DNA from: Manduca sexta
Taxonomy: Eukaryota; Arthropoda; Insecta; Lepidoptera; Sphingidae
Assembly (NCBI RefSeq): GCF_014839805.1
Contig: NC_051130.1
Span: 4,960,001 to 5,024,000, forward strand
Direction of reading: 5' to 3'
DNA: 64,000 nt
Shown here: piece after piece, positions 34,816 to 48,288 of the stretch
How positions within the stretch are numbered: position 1 is the first letter of the stretch
How the letters are laid out: the number at the start of each line of letters is the position of its first letter
Translations under genes and position numbers: made by a program
Notes under the pieces: generated by a model
Told to the model about the DNA's origin: nothing
The model's database searches: none
What the model saw: the letters and a program-made list of their open reading frames with translations, nothing else

Positions 34816-37668
34816 GACTGCAATTATAAATTCCCTAGCGTTTTTTGTTTCTATAAATTACTTTTTTCTTTTTAACTCAGACGTAAGTGAAACATCAGAT
34901 AAAGGCTAAACATCCACACCATTTATATTGACATGTCTTCGCTGTGATGTGAAGTGTATACAATCAAAGGTCGCGTGTAGGATAGGAAGTGGGCGAACCT
35001 CACACCGGAGATTAGATCGTCTTGATCTCGGGAGTATGTAAGTGAACTTTTATTTCAAGATCTGTAATATTTCTTCACTGTTTATATTTTTTACATTCAG
35101 CAAAAACCTTTTGTTTTTAGAGTTTGTTTTAGAATGAGGGGCTCTTTACAATTAAAATTACCCAAAACACTGCAATGGTTAATTCTTCGGTTAAGGTATT
35201 GTATAATTTTTATTTTTTTAAATTGAATATTATTGCGTATATTATTAAATTAATTATAAAAACCACATTAATGCTAATTAGTTTTTAAGATTAATTTAAT
35301 TGAATATTATAGTGCATTTCGCATTTTTACAAATAGACGCGAAACTGAAACTCCCCAGGGCATACCGTCTTCGCGCTAGCCGCGAAGTCAAACTGATATT
35401 TCACGGAATGCCACTTTACATATTATTTATTTAGTTTGCTTCACACGGCGGAGGCGCAAATGGTATTTCTGTAAAAAAGGCTTTCAGATAAAATCAATTT
35501 TAATAGTTCCCAAGTTCTAGTATCAGTTTGCACGTAACCTTTTATATGAACAAAATGTAATATTCGGCCAGTTTTTTTGCGATGGAATTCAATGAGTTTG
35601 GGTCTCACAGCTTCTAAATATTCATGGCTCCGGCGAATGAAAACGATAATTTTTTGGGAGTGCGCGTTTGTCGCGGTCGCGGGAGCTCGCAGAAGTTAAC
35701 TACCTATCTGTACCTAATGTGTTTCGGTTTTTAATATTTGTCATAAATGGAATTTGCGTAAACGCTGTTTTGATTTTTTTCTAATCAAATTACCTTTTTT
35801 GGAATTTGGATTTATATAAGCATCGATATAGGTACAAGTAGGTGACAAGTTCCGCGCCTATGAAAAAGAAAATGGTTAGTCTCCAGAGATTATATTAGAT
35901 TCTCAAAGTATAGAATTATCTTCATTTGGACTATAATTATATTTAATTACCACGTATGTTACAGATACAAAATTAAAATTGGCACGAGCAAGTAACTGAA
36001 ATAAAAGATGCCTACAACACAAATTTTGCCATGAGAATCTGAGAAAGTATAAAAAATAAGAAACGCTCAGTTCATTTAACATTTTAAGCGAAAATGTACC
36101 TACTTTTAAATGAAACATAGTAAAATATATTATCGCGTGTGCACGAGTGTTCGTTGCCACTTACGCCGTGTTTACATTGTTAACTGAATGGAAAATGAAA
36201 CGAAAATCGGATCCATTTGCTGCGAATGCGAATCATTTGACTAAAAGGTGGGGAACGAAATATATTCATGTTTTCTACGCGCATGAGCAGAATGATTATG
36301 AATAAAATACATAATTTAATAACATGCAGGTTTATAACGGTTACAGCAAGAGCATTATATTATGAATGACAACTCCATGGCGTAGAAAAATTTTACAATA
36401 TACCATGTTCATTTTGCTGTCCCGTTTGTCTGACTTTTCTTATAGAGATTTCATGGCCTTATATTACCTCAGGTAGAAGAGGCTGTTAGTAAGCAGTAGT
36501 AAAAATGTTTTAACCTTAAGGTTCTACTTTTAAAAATATATATTCCGTAATTTTCATCATCATGAACACTTCTGATATACAGTTCGAACCCTAGCTTAGT
36601 TATTTGGTCAGTTACAAACAATTTCTTTGTACAGCAAGACAGTTTCACTTTCTTTATATCCAACTGGATGCAAAGCAATTACATTACTGACATTAACTTG
36701 GCTTAATTGTTTAGCCTTAGAATATATTCAAACAATAAATTGTCTTGTTTATGACATACAAAAGTAGATTTACTGCAAATGGAGGCATTATTTTGTGCAG
36801 TGTATTAATAGGCTACGTTTTAGAATAACTGGAATGGGGCCAATCTGTAATGCGGAGGGTACGTCATAGCCGTCGGATAATAGTGTTCTGCATTCGTTTC
36901 CCGCTGTTCTGACGCTATCAATTTTGTGGTTTTAATACTTTTAGACTGTTAGCTCGGTTTGGATAGCTCATGGTAATGATTGAACTTATGCGCATGTTGT
37001 TATTGTTGAGAATGTGACTGATTATGTCAAATTTGGTTTTAGTAGTCATTTTATAGGGAGTAATTAAGATATTTCAAGAAACCCCAGGTTTAATATTTAT
37101 ACATTTCCACTTGCGTAAGCTTTGATGATGTATAAATACCCTTATCACCATAGTACGAATGTAATAGCGTGTAACTACAACTTATAAACTTATATACTAC
37201 GTATGGAACTACAGCGAACGTATAAACATTGTCATAATATTGCTTAGAAAAATAATAAACAACAAAAACATTCCAAATTGAAACCGTCCTAATGCAGAAG
37301 CCAGACTTTAAATCCATCCAACTAAGTATAAGGCGATTATTAAAGCCACATAATAAATCATAAATTTGAGCATCTTGAACACATTGACGAGGCTCGATGT
37401 GACCCAAATGGCGGCACCTGGCTACCGGCCAGAACCCGTCAAGTTCTATTGAGAGAAATACTAGCCGCTTCCAATTTTCACTTTTTAATTATCAGACTCT
37501 TGACTGTGATGTTTGACAACGCTGCATCGTTTTTATTAAAAGTTTTATCAGCTCTCTGTCCACTTGACCCAGTTGAATCAACTTTTTCAATCGCGGCTTT
37601 GTTAAAAAGTTATCTCACCTAATAGGTATTATCAATTCGTATTTCCTTTTTATATAAATTTTATTTTA
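34816..37668. other. No gene recognised
   Basis: AT-rich. A small inverted pair CTTCGCG/CGCGAAG lies at about 35370-35388. No repeat family or exon recognised. Confidence 0.5.
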
Positions 37669-37752
37669 TTATTCCGTCTTTGCCGTGTTATGACAGAGAA
37701 TTTTTCTTGAAAAATGGTACTTATTGGCTTGAATAACCTAAAAATATTATTA
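37669..37752 (+). repeat. Family F repeat, copy 1
   Basis: 'ctttgccgtgttatgacaga' 'gaatttttcttgaaaaatgg' 'tacttattggcttgaataac' is closely matched at 39121-39205 in the same orientation, 1.45 kb apart. No coding potential. Confidence 0.65.
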
Positions 37753-38136
37753 ATAATTTTGCAGAATCATTACCATAGACATTCCGATCATGGGTACTAA
37801 TATTTTTTTCAAATTGGTCAAGTAATGGAAATGTTCATGATCAAATGTTTTTGTTTACGGCGTGTACACATGACGTACGTACATAGGGCAGGCACGAACT
37901 GTAATCTAATTGGCTATTGTTTACGGCAACATTAGTATACATATTTTCAAGGTAGCTAAGGAAAAACAGTTACTATAATAAGAAAAAGCTTTTCAGTATG
38001 ACTCACACTCGTAAGTCGAATTCGACACATGGAAATGAATATCCAGTAACTATGAAGACTATCTACTTTAGTTATGGTTTTTCATTTGTAACATATGTTT
38101 GTCTGAAGAAATAAAGGTAGAGGTTATAACAGTTGA

Positions 38137-38514
38137 AATATTCTACAACATTCCACATCCAACCAAATCGGACGTAGAAATCCAACCAATTTACGCAACC
38201 AGGTCATCCGACAACGAAACATGAATCTTAATCCAAGCGTCATAAAATTTAAATTGGAATTATTTGCACAAGCAATGATCCGCAGACGTTTAGATTGTCC
38301 CGCACCGGAGTTATATTTGCGAGTAGACGAACTAGTTCGTCCGATTCGGGCACCGGCTGACTTGTCGGGACCATATCGATCGCTTATGCAACGGCCAGAT
38401 GTTAGCAAACTCCTACAACACAAATTAAAACTGTCTAGTGTTGTGTCTAGCGGACGGGATTGTGATTTCGAAGATTGTTTGTGGCATTTTTCGCAGTTTT
38501 CGATAAGATGTTAA
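38137..38514 (+). other. Unrecognised open stretch (125 codons, 97 from ATG at 38221)
   Basis: This frame is open from 38137 to the TAA at 38512-38514, with ATG at 38221. The product has charged helical-looking segments (FKLELFAQAMIRRRLDCPAP) but matches no family I know. The minus strand is also open over much of the same interval, which argues for base composition rather than selection. It is less AT-rich than its neighbours. It may be an old transposon piece. Confidence 0.15.
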
Positions 38515-39120
38515 ATGCTTCTTTAATGATGCTACTTCCTTCCAATATTTTGGAAAAACCTCAATGTAATTAATGAACATCATTTGCAAATGCATTATAA
38601 TCGTAATGGTTATTGGTCGTCTATGCTCAGGATAAACTGTTTTTCTGGGATACGGTACTAAGGAAATTCCAGAAAATTAAAGTTGCTTCGTCCCAAGAAT
38701 TAAGTACGGGACGGATTTGTAAATTAACTAACTTAAGTACACAGCTAACATTTATTTTAATAAATAATATTCTAGTTATCACTCTCAAATTATGTAAAAA
38801 AAAATTGAGTATGGTAACGGAACTATGGGCGGCTAAGTAAATTACAATAACTCCATAAAATCATTTCAAGAAGAAATATAAAGTTAAATCTATGATTAAG
38901 TTGTAACATATCACTACATATTGTAATAATATAAGAAGTAACAAGGAATCGTAGTATGTATTTTGTATTACAACACAAAATAACCAAAAATCTTCATGGT
39001 TGGTCATGTTAGGAACCGGGCTATCTTGGTCACACTAACTTATTTCTTTCAAAATCAATAATAATATTCAAAACGTACACGCTTTATATAATTTTGCAAT
39101 GTGGTTTTTTGAAAAATATT

Positions 39121-39205
39121 TTATCATTCCAACTTTGCCGTGTAATGATAGAGAATATTGCTTGAAAAATTGCAGTAATTGGTTCGAATAACGTTAAAAT
39201 ATTAA
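39121..39205 (+). repeat. Family F repeat, copy 2
   Basis: 'ctttgccgtgtaatgataga' 'gaatattgcttgaaaaattg' 'cagtaattggttcgaataac' matches copy 1 at 37669-37752. Similarity fades outside about 85 bp. Confidence 0.65.
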
Positions 39206-42200
39206 AGCTTGTTAAAGGGCAGCACACAAGTCTTCGTCTATATTAAATATGCCTATCCAATTTTTACAGCTATTGCTGAAATCGGTTAGGAAGACATCAT
39301 CTGGGTTAAACATATTTTTTTGCATCCTTCAGCGCCATTTCTCGTTCTAGAATTAGAGAGGCCCCAACTGAGCAATTATTTAATTCGTGTTCAGACAATC
39401 TGCAAACGTAATATTCTTTGTAAATCGATAGCTTAGACCGAGTAACGCAAAACAATTGTAGATAATGAGCGGAGAAAATTTTATAGCTGCAGTCTTTTTA
39501 CATGACATTATATAACCCTCTTGTTATGTTCGTTATTCGACAAATATAGCTCGGGCAATCCTTATTAAGTTGTCGAATTCGGTCATAAGAGAAACCACTC
39601 AATAAGATTAAAAAAAATAACGTATTCACAATTTGAATTACTCTTATAAATTTCATTTGTGCGCAAAGAGTGATACTAATTACTCATAGAAGTAATTATT
39701 GTGAAACCTATAAATGAATACTAAAAACATACTACGTTTATGTTTATTTAAATACTAAGAACATCAAAAGAAATAAATAAAAAATATATAAAACTAAACA
39801 AATACTTACTAGGCGCACGATTTGATTGCCATTATTAATTAATTTTATGTAATTTTACAGACATTATATATTTTTAGGTTAACACGCCTGTTTTGAACTT
39901 CGGCCATTTTGAAACTCACACAATCATTTGAATTCATCAATAAATACATAAACTAACAAATATTTCTGGCAAACTTTTAATAATGCTCAAGTATTGGTAT
40001 AAAACTAATAACCAATTCGGAACGCCACCCCAGCAAGACCCGTTTTTCATCTCCACGATCTAATTTTTTAACTAGATTCACAGCATTTAAAATGCTATCG
40101 TAAACCACTACTTCGCTATGAAGAAATTATTTTACTGAACGTTTCTGCAGAAAACAAGTATCAGATGTCGTTTGAACTGTTATAAAAAATATGCAGCATT
40201 TCTTTGTGCGATTGTATCGGAAAAGAGAATATTAAACTTACAAATTGCTCGATCAGTGATGTCATCGGTGCTCCAATACTTAACTTTGAATTAAATGACG
40301 CATTCACATATAATATATCATTTTTAAAGTCCTTATTATTAAAATAATTATATTATATAAAATAATCCAAAATATATTTTTTTTGTTACATTCGCTCAAA
40401 GAATTTGAAATGAAATTAAATGGAATTGTTACATTTAAAAAGCTACATGACTTCCTACAGTGCTATTCACCTAATAACTTTGGAAATGACAAACTGCTCA
40501 ATAATCACGTTCAGGTTATGGATACTAGTATTTAACCTAAATTGTGCAAGAAAGACATTGAAGATTGTAGAAAAATTATTGTATTCTAGAAAAATAAATA
40601 ATACAAACTACCAACGCTTCTGCTTATATTTCATATGAGAAATAATTAAATATTATTCTTTTTTATGAACAAATTAAGGTACGGAATGACCTAACAATAT
40701 TTTATGTTGAGATTTTGAGTTAATTTCATATCTCAGAGAAATATGAGCAAACTATATATAATATCAATAACAATTAATATTATATCAAGAAGAAATAAAC
40801 AATTAATTATCGAAATCAAAGGAATCTTGTACACTTAAATATTTTTAATATCCGTATCGTTAGTAGAAAATACTCTTTGTGAATTTTATTTTTTTGCTAT
40901 TGGATGACGGCGCTTCGTAATTGGAGACAATCGGTTAGTTCATTCGGAGGTGGGAATAATTCAATTATGCGGAACCCAATCCTCTATTGGTACGTTGCTT
41001 CCCTTTGTAGAAGTTTCGGAAAAGCACTTAGTTTAATCCTAATAATAAAAAAATATGTAGAACTTGAGTGTTGAAAATGTCAGTGCTCAATGCTGATTGA
41101 TTGAACACTTAAAAAAATATTTGCGCAATATTTTTCTTTGAATTTATTTTGTACTTTGTATTTCATTTACGAATCTTATTACTATCTTCGTGCAGTTATT
41201 ATAAAACTGAAGTAACTAAACTCAGCCATCACGGCGCCAATAGTATCCAAACATTCAGTATCAGTATCATGCATCTATGTTTTGAACAACAAACTGTAGG
41301 CTATGTTGAATGAACACTTCAAAGCTTTCATTCAAAACGATTTATAGTCATAAGTCATTAGGGGCGTAAGTCGTTATTAGTCAAAGCGAGCCGGGCCCGA
41401 CAAGCAATTAATCAATTATTTCACTTCATTAACCGAACCGCGGTCACGTCGGGTAAAGTTATCTTGTACCGTCATACGCATGAAATTGACCGTTTTATTG
41501 GGCAATTTTTAGTGACGAAAAAATAGACGCATTTAAAGCTAACTTTGCCAATATGAGTTTTATTTATGGTGATATAAGCTACAAATTGAATCTTAGAATA
41601 ATCCTGGCTTTCACAGAAATATTCATGCGTAAATATTCAACCAAATAGTCAGGTTTAGTTCCTAAGAAGTAAATATAAAACATCGTTAGAAATATAATTT
41701 AAAACATAACAAAAGTTACAATTAGGCTGACATAATCTTGTAGATTAAACGCCTCTAAGTTTGAACATTAAACAAAAATAAAAAAAAACATACCAAAGAT
41801 GAAAAAGGTCATTAATTTCAAGTGAAACTACCATTCGTGTTCGCTTTGCGCGGATTGCCAAAAAATGTACATTGGCAGCAAAGTTAAATTGTTAAATAAA
41901 TGAATTATGTTTAATTAACAAACCGCAGCCGAGGGTGTGCATGAATAACTTAATTATTTCCGGGTAAGGTTATTTGCATAATTTGATTTAAAAATTGAAA
42001 TTAATAGACAAATGCTACTCATTTTAGGGGAAATAGTAATAAAAGACGGAAAAATTTCATGGAACCGTTCTGGATTCAATTTGACGAGGCACAACCAGTT
42101 TGGACAAATATTTGCAAATCGCACAAACATTTGCCAGCGGCAAAAATTTATTCGATGATTTTGCGTTTTGAATCCTCACTAACAGAGTGGATATTAAAAA

Positions 42201-42559
42201 ATCAATACTGACGAAACGGTATTATTAAATTTCGAACAAGAGAACACAGCCAGACGATTTTTTAAACACTAAAAATCGTAGGTTTAAGATCCAATACTTA
42301 TTGGAGACATAAATCATTTTACCTTCCCTGCCTCCTCCGCCTCCTTCCCCTCCTCTACCTCATCTGCTCTATTAATTGAAAATGTATTTAGGGTATTTTA
42401 TAACACAGAAGTTTTACTGAGGTGATTTTTTTTTGGTTGCTTGGTTAACAAATAAGCCTACAAACTCTAGCCATACACAAACAATTTCCCATACACATCA
42501 AAGGCCATACAAAATTATACTATAGTTACTATAGGTGTAAATACGGGGTAAGGATTTGA
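39206..42559. other. No gene recognised
   Basis: 3.3 kb of very AT-rich DNA. A GC-richer islet at 41385-41465 ('agcgagccgggcccgacaag') flanked by ATTAATCAATTA-type text could be a conserved noncoding element. Confidence 0.5.
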
Positions 42560-42880
42560 CCTACTTATAATTCCCTTTATCCCGGCCATAACATAATCGT
42601 TCCTGCGGGCTCCGGCCACGACGCAGTTAAGCAACATGTATGTACTGTTATGTATATGGTTCCATTTAACCAATGTCATTCAGAGGAACACGACACCGTT
42701 TTCCTATTTCGTTTCCTTATATTATTTGCTTGGTGAGTTTGTTTGGTATATTCTATTTAAATTGTTAAACAGGTCTATTAGATATTGTGTTAAATAAATG
42801 TATGTGTGGTAGGATATATATTCGCCCGGATAGCGACCACATTACACAACATGTAAGTGTGTTACGTTTCAGGATCAGCG
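42560..42880 (-). repeat. Repeat debris including an inverted family G segment
   Basis: 'atattcgcccggatagcgac' 'cacattacacaacatgtaag' is the reverse complement of the family G segment at 17016-17130. To its left, 'ccctttatcccggccataac' resembles 'cccattatcccggtcataac' at 56543. No gene is visible. Confidence 0.5.
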
Positions 42881-43072
42881 TGTGTATGTCCGGTTCCAAC
42901 AGGCCGGAATAATTGTGTCGACTGTCGAGGGTAATTATCTTTCATCAGTCAACATTCTATTGGACGCTACTCCAATTACTATCAGGTGCAGTGGGAACCC
43001 TTTGCCCTGTCCTTTTAAAAAAATGTTTGTTGAGTTATTTGTAGTACTAAACAAAATTATCGAATATCACTG

Positions 43073-43320
43073 TTGCCTCATTGGTGTAGTAACTAGTTGT
43101 ATTGCGTCGGTTGCGTGCGCGACACGATACCGCTGGGAGGTCCTGGTTTAGATACCCGAGCTAATTAATATTGGGTTTTATGCTGTGTATCAGGTCGGTC
43201 TAGAATTTGTGGTCGATATGGCGATAGGCACGCCCTCTATCTCACCATGAAACAGAACGTACTGACTAACCTACTGGTTGTATCCCTACTAACCCTTCCC
43301 AGATAAAGGTGTATTATTTT
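43073..43320 (+). mobile_element. Family C-like SINE, diverged copy
   Basis: A tRNA-like head (CATTGGTGTAGTAACTAG, then GGTCCTGGTTTAGATACCCG) is followed by 'attaatattgggttttatgc', 'gtatcaggtcggtctagaat' and 'gatatggcgataggcacgcc', which parallel the head and body of the 61530 element. The B-box is degraded and no target duplication was found. Confidence 0.6.
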
Positions 43321-43327
43321 ATAAAAT

Positions 43328-43625
43328 ACTAGCTTTCGCACGCGGCTTCGCCCGCGTGAAGGAGTTTTCCGGGATAAAAGTCTCACTATATATTTTCCCG
43401 GGATACTAGCCTATAACCTTCCCAGGGTCTTATACTATCTCCATATCAAATATTGCTTTCTTATACCACGTCTTACGTCACATCCCGTTCCCGTGGTAAC
43501 GGGATAAAAAGTATCCTATGTCCGTCTCCTGGTTCTAAGGTAACTCCCCACCAATTTTAAGCGAAATCGGTTCATCCGTTCTTAAGTTATAAATAGTGTA
43601 ACTAACACCACTTTCTTTTATATAT
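43328..43625 (+). repeat. RTE-like LINE 3' tail, well-preserved
   Basis: 'actagctttcgcacgcggct' 'tcgcccgcgtg' begins the tail; 'attttcccgggatactagcc' , 'gggataaaaagtatcctatg' and 'agcgaaatcggttcatccgt' follow in the standard order. Inserted directly after the SINE ending near 43320. Confidence 0.8.
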
Positions 43626-44820
43626 CTTACAGCCAACACTAAGGGTAATTTACCCACTATATTTATAAAGTCCTAAGGAAATGCGAGACTTCTATGTCTC
43701 TATCATATTTTGTTGTGTAAAATACTGTACATTTTAGCGTATATTATAAAACATATTTCAATATCATTTCAATTTACATTCGACATTCTCAAATACCAAC
43801 CTACATTTTAATGAGATCTATAAATCTAAAGGCGCAATTTCATACAATTCGAAATTCAAAATTATAACCTAGAATAAACTTATAACGAACACACGTAGCA
43901 GATGTTGTTTTTTCACAAAACCGTAGAGACAAAAGTAAATCATATACGGTAAACATATTTGTTACTGGCACAAACTAATAAGAGCACCCGAAGTTTGACG
44001 TGAGTGTAACTTTATTACTGGAGAGTTGTGTCACGGGAAACATAACAGGTGTGCCAGCCTAGACCTGTCTATGAACTTTGCAGATACTGCTGAAAATACG
44101 ATAGCGACTTTGAACTGGTCTTTAAGATGTATACGGGTTAATATGATCTTTAATTACTTTTAATAAGGACGTTTTTTTGTTTCTCTCGATACAATTCTAT
44201 ATAGCATTGGCTTAATTTTATACTGATAAAAAACATAAAAGAAATATTTTACATTAGGGCCAGAAAAGTCATATTTTATCGAATAGTTCACAGTGGAATT
44301 TTGTAACAGGGAAAAGCCCTGAACGAATCTAGTAAAAATAATATAATGAATTAGAAACACTGTATTTTAGACGCATTACATAAATATGGGCATGAAACTA
44401 TGATTAGAGCTAAAGTTTGTTGGATATTAAACTGATCTTAGTATAGGGCTAGTGTCCCAGTGGACCGCAGTTTGGTCCGCAATCGCAAAGTTATAACTCA
44501 ACAGTCCAACGACGTGCACAAATGAGATTTACAAAGAGAATAATTTCAACGTACATTATACGAAGTTTGTGGAAAATTTCACGGATTCAAATATCAATTT
44601 AAAATGTTTTTCGTTTTAAAACAGATTTCGTGTCGGAATTCGAAAAATGAGATTATAATTGGACCGCGTTGTACAGAAATGAACCAACTTCGATAGTTTA
44701 AAAATTAATACTTCAATTTTGAGCTGTGGATTGGTTCATTTTTGCACAACGAATTGTGATTACGATCAATTGTTATTTTGTTTAGTCCGATTGTATTTTG
44801 AATTCTTATTTATCAATCGA
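43626..44820. other. No gene recognised
   Basis: AT-rich sequence between two retroposon fragments; nothing identified. Confidence 0.5.
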
Positions 44821-44945
44821 TCAGCTTGTCTCCGTCCACTGCTGGACGTAGGCCTCCCCAACTGAGCGCCAACCATCCCGTTCTGGAGCAACCCGCATCC
44901 ATCCACTATCCGCCGCCTTTTCAAGTCGTCGGTCCATCGAGTAGA
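44821..44945 (-). pseudogene. RTE-like LINE reverse-transcriptase C-terminus, frameshifted
   Basis: On the minus strand, TRWTDDLK (from 44941 downward) is followed, one base out of frame, by AADSGWMRVAPERDGWRSVG and EAYVQQWT before a TGA at 44821-44823. This is the characteristic end of RTE-type LINE polyproteins in Lepidoptera (TRWTDDL ... GW/RWM ... EAYVQQWT). A one-base loss around 44918-44925 breaks the frame. No other part of the element is present, so it is a 5'-truncated relic. Confidence 0.78.
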
Positions 44946-45284
44946 TGGTCACACACATTCTTATTTATGATTTAAATAAAATACGCAATTACTACGAGAC
45001 CTTGTCTTGTCTCCGGCCATAACTTCATACAATCTTGATGAACTTCTTTTATATATCATTATAATAGCCTTTAATTACATGATGAGGCAAATAATTACTA
45101 GAGTTGGACTTAACACCTAGACTTAACACTTTTTTTTTATTCTTGTTTAAGTAGTATTATTACCAACATAAGGTATTTATTTAATTATTTATCATTAACA
45201 AAATATTCTCAATAGCTAAATGAAGGAATACTGATCTAACAATAAAACTGAGTAGCCACGACTTCCTTACATATTATGAAATAA

Positions 45285-45442
45285 ATTCTCCCGCCGCGTC
45301 TGTCTATCTGTTTGTACGCGTTGAACTCAAAAAGTACCGAATGATTTCGAAGAAATTTGGTATACTTTGAGTTTGAGGTCCTGGCGGGCTACTATGCCAT
45401 GAAAACATTCATGAGAGCGAAGCCGCGGAGCAAAAGCTAGTA
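45285..45442 (-). repeat. RTE-like LINE 3' tail fragment
   Basis: 'gagagcgaagccgcggagca' 'aaagctagt' at the right is the reverse complement of the usual opening; 'gtctgtctatctgtttgtac' 'gcg' and 'aaagtaccgaatgatttcga' are the usual internal blocks. Confidence 0.7.
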
Positions 45443-46197
45443 TCGCTATAATTTAAAGCAGCATAAGGTATATTGTCCGTTGTTTAATTGAGCATTAATA
45501 ATTGTAATTTAACTCAGTATTTTTACGGCATATATTTTCCGATAATGTGCGTTGACTGTCACCTCAATGTTACCATATACCGTGAAAAGTATTCCACGCG
45601 AACACTCACTAACCCTAAAGAGCTTTATTATCAAAGACATAAAGCTTTATTTAAAACACATTTTCACATTTTTATCGCTGTGTTATTTCCCACGATATTA
45701 TTTCCTTATACCTCAAAGAAACGCCCAAAGGCATCATGAGTGCAAATTGAGCTACTTAAATGTTTCTTCACATTATACAGTGTGAAGCTTTTTTATTAAC
45801 GCTTCAATAAGGCACTTAAGGCGACGTATCTTTTTAAACGTTACTTACATTAAATTCTTTCTACATCTTAAAGGGTGTTATCTAAAAAAATATAAAATAC
45901 CGCAATAAAGACCTTTTGAAACGATTCAAGTATAGAATACCAATGGAATTCAATTTATGAATGAATGAAAACGTTTGACTCGTTCCCAATCAGCGTCGAA
46001 TGGTTGTCAATAAGGTTATTTTATGCCTATTTACGGTGTTGTGATTAAGGTTTTCTGGACCGGTCATTACGTATTTCACGTAAGGATTAGTTAAAGACTT
46101 TGTGTAGATAGGTATCTGTAATCAAAGTTATTAATAGTCCTATAGAATTGGAATTAACTAATGTTTTGTGTTAGATTTAATATTCTATTTTATAAAA

Positions 46198-46487
46198 TAA
46201 CTAGTTGACCCGACAGACGTTGTCCCGTTTTAACTATGAATTTGCATCTGCATTCTATCAATCGCTGACAGTTAGTTCAAACAATTGACAGTTATATAAA
46301 ATTAATATTTTCGTTAAGTTTTCTTAAATTTTCTAATTTTCCGCACAATTTTTTGATTTTTTTTTTCATAAGAACCTTTTCCTGATAGTAACAAACACAA
46401 CAAAAAAATAGTGAAATCGGTCCAGCCGTTCACGCGTGATGACGTGACCAAGGGAAATAGGGATTCATTTTTATGTATATAGATTGC
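46198..46487 (+). repeat. RTE-like LINE 3' tail (second subtype)
   Basis: 'tagttgacccgacagacgtt' 'gtcccg' opens and 'gtgaaatcggtccagccgtt' 'cacgcgtgatgacgtgacca' closes the copy, ending '...tatgtatatagat'. This is the acid-proof signature of a widespread lepidopteran retroposon tail subtype in which the two conserved blocks flank a variable middle. Confidence 0.75.
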
Positions 46488-46670
46488 TATAAAGAACGGT
46501 GTTTTTATAAGTAACATTTGCTCACGCGTATTTTTTTTTTTTGTGAAATAAAAGTGTTACAAGAACTGCGCGTAGTAACTTTACAAGTTACTTTAATTTA
46601 AAAATATTGTCATATACAAACATACATTATACATATATACATTATGGATATATTATTATGTGATGTAAAT

Positions 46671-47060
46671 GTTTGTACCCCTTTTTACGAAAATTACTCG
46701 GACGAAGTATTAAATTTGTCATAGTTAAAGTTAATATGGAAAAAGATTGTAATTTTTGTTTAATTGTATTAAAAGCTAATATTTTTAGAAAACGAGAATT
46801 AGATATACAAAATATTAATAAATTAACATTCCACACACTACTTGCATTTAAAACATGCTTACTGTATATCTGTGGTCAAACTCAAATGAAGAGATTAATA
46901 TTAATTGTCTTTAATGTCTTTAGTCTTACCTAATATCAAACATAATCATAATTTCAAACAACAGTATATTAATAAGTGAAGAGATAAACATTATACGCTT
47001 TTTTAATCATATTGTACGCACAAAGGAGTGTGAGATTTGGTATGATTAAAATTTTTATAA
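46671..47060 (+). repeat. Dispersed repeat with retroposon-tail phrases
   Basis: 'gtaccccttttttacgaaaat'-type opening at 46675-46695, then 'cggacgaagtattaaatttg' and, near 47022, 'acaaaggagtgtgagatttg', phrases recurrent in lepidopteran interspersed repeats. The short open frame at 46673-46933 falls within it and is not credible as a gene. Confidence 0.5.
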
Positions 47061-47109
47061 AGTAGTGTAAAAAAATTACATTTATGTATAATATGTATTA
47101 CAAATATAT

Positions 47110-47325
47110 TAAGACTCCGTTCAGATGACTAAACTAACGTTTACAAGTACACTTATTTTCAAAAACAAAAAAAGAACGGGCAAAATGGCCTTTTCGCTAC
47201 CATCACTTTGTGTGAGTAGAATGGTTAAGTTGGTTTCACCGGTCTTAGGCCCAATGCCTGTCATCTGAATGAGATCTAAATTTGACAGTCGAATTTCGGC
47301 AACTGTCCAACTGCTAGTACTCATA
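47110..47325. repeat. Interspersed repeat (family E), copy 1
   Basis: 'ttgctaccatcactttgtg'-like text, 'ggtttcaccggtcttaggcc' 'caatg' recurs at 48730-48815 as 'agtttcgccggtcttaaggc' 'ccaatg'. TTCAGATGAC (47120-47129) and GTCATCTGAA (47260-47269) form a 10-bp inverted pair that may mark element ends. Confidence 0.5.
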
Positions 47326-47632
47326 AAACATTGAAATTCAAAATAAATACTGAGCAGAAAGTTGTGTAAATCATTCTTAAACGATGTAAAAGTGTACTTG
47401 TGTGGAGTTTTTATTCGAGGGAAACTCTACATTCATCAGATTACATTTGAGCTATTCATCCGCGTGCTCGGGCTTGCTTTAATTGCCTTTTTTAAAGGAG
47501 ATAAAGGCCGAACAACTAACTTTAGGAAAGTATGCTCGATTTCATAAAATGGATATTCAAAATATTCGTGCGAGTATGCTTTCTATTTAGCATCCCGAAA
47601 GGCTGTTTGGGTATACTTTTTAATGTATTTTA

Positions 47633-47920
47633 TACTAGATGTTGCGTGCGGCTTCGCTTGTGTGAAAAACCTTTCTCGCTGCAAATGTCTTTAAAACACT
47701 GTAGCGATAACAATTGTAAGACGCCAGCGCTCTTTAATAAATCGAAAAAAAAACTCCATAATTTCTCTTTGTAGCAAATTACATAAGTAAAAAATTGACA
47801 ATAAGTTAGACTCGAGTAGTACATTCCATTCAAATTCGTTCAGCTGTTTCTGTGATTACTTCTAATAAAGTATTACAATAGAAATATTTTCACAAACTTT
47901 CACATTTATAATATAAGTAA
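47633..47920 (+). repeat. RTE-like LINE 3' tail fragment
   Basis: 'actagatgttgcgtgcggct' 'tcgcttgtgtgaaaaacctt' opens; 'attcaaattcgttcagctgt' 'ttctgtgatta' and 'cacatttataatataagta' close. Decayed but in standard order. Confidence 0.68.
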
Positions 47921-48288
47921 CATAAATGGGCCCTGGTTAAAGTCAAAATTTTAGAACAAAATATTTGGTTACAATATTACAAACTTCTTCGCTCATACTT
48001 AGTGTAAATAAAACCGCTCTAACTTATGTTTCGAATCACAGCGTGTTTCTTTTTTTAAACCTGATTAATTCAGTTCACAATGTACTGAATGAGTAAATAA
48101 GTATATTCGGCTAGCATAGAAAAGCATAGAAAATCCTTAGGGATTAGCTAAGCAACAAAAAATATATAAATGTGTCACCGAAATGAATATTATAATCAAG
48201 ATACGTAAATATGAGCCTGATCTTGAAACACCCAAATGCGAAGGCATTTCGATATGTCGAAACAGGATAAGCAGCCTTAATTACACCC

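Noticed and set aside
37090..37407. 105-codon minus-strand frame
   Set aside because: Tyr/Phe/Val-rich translation typical of AT-rich DNA, no motif, no splice or start support.
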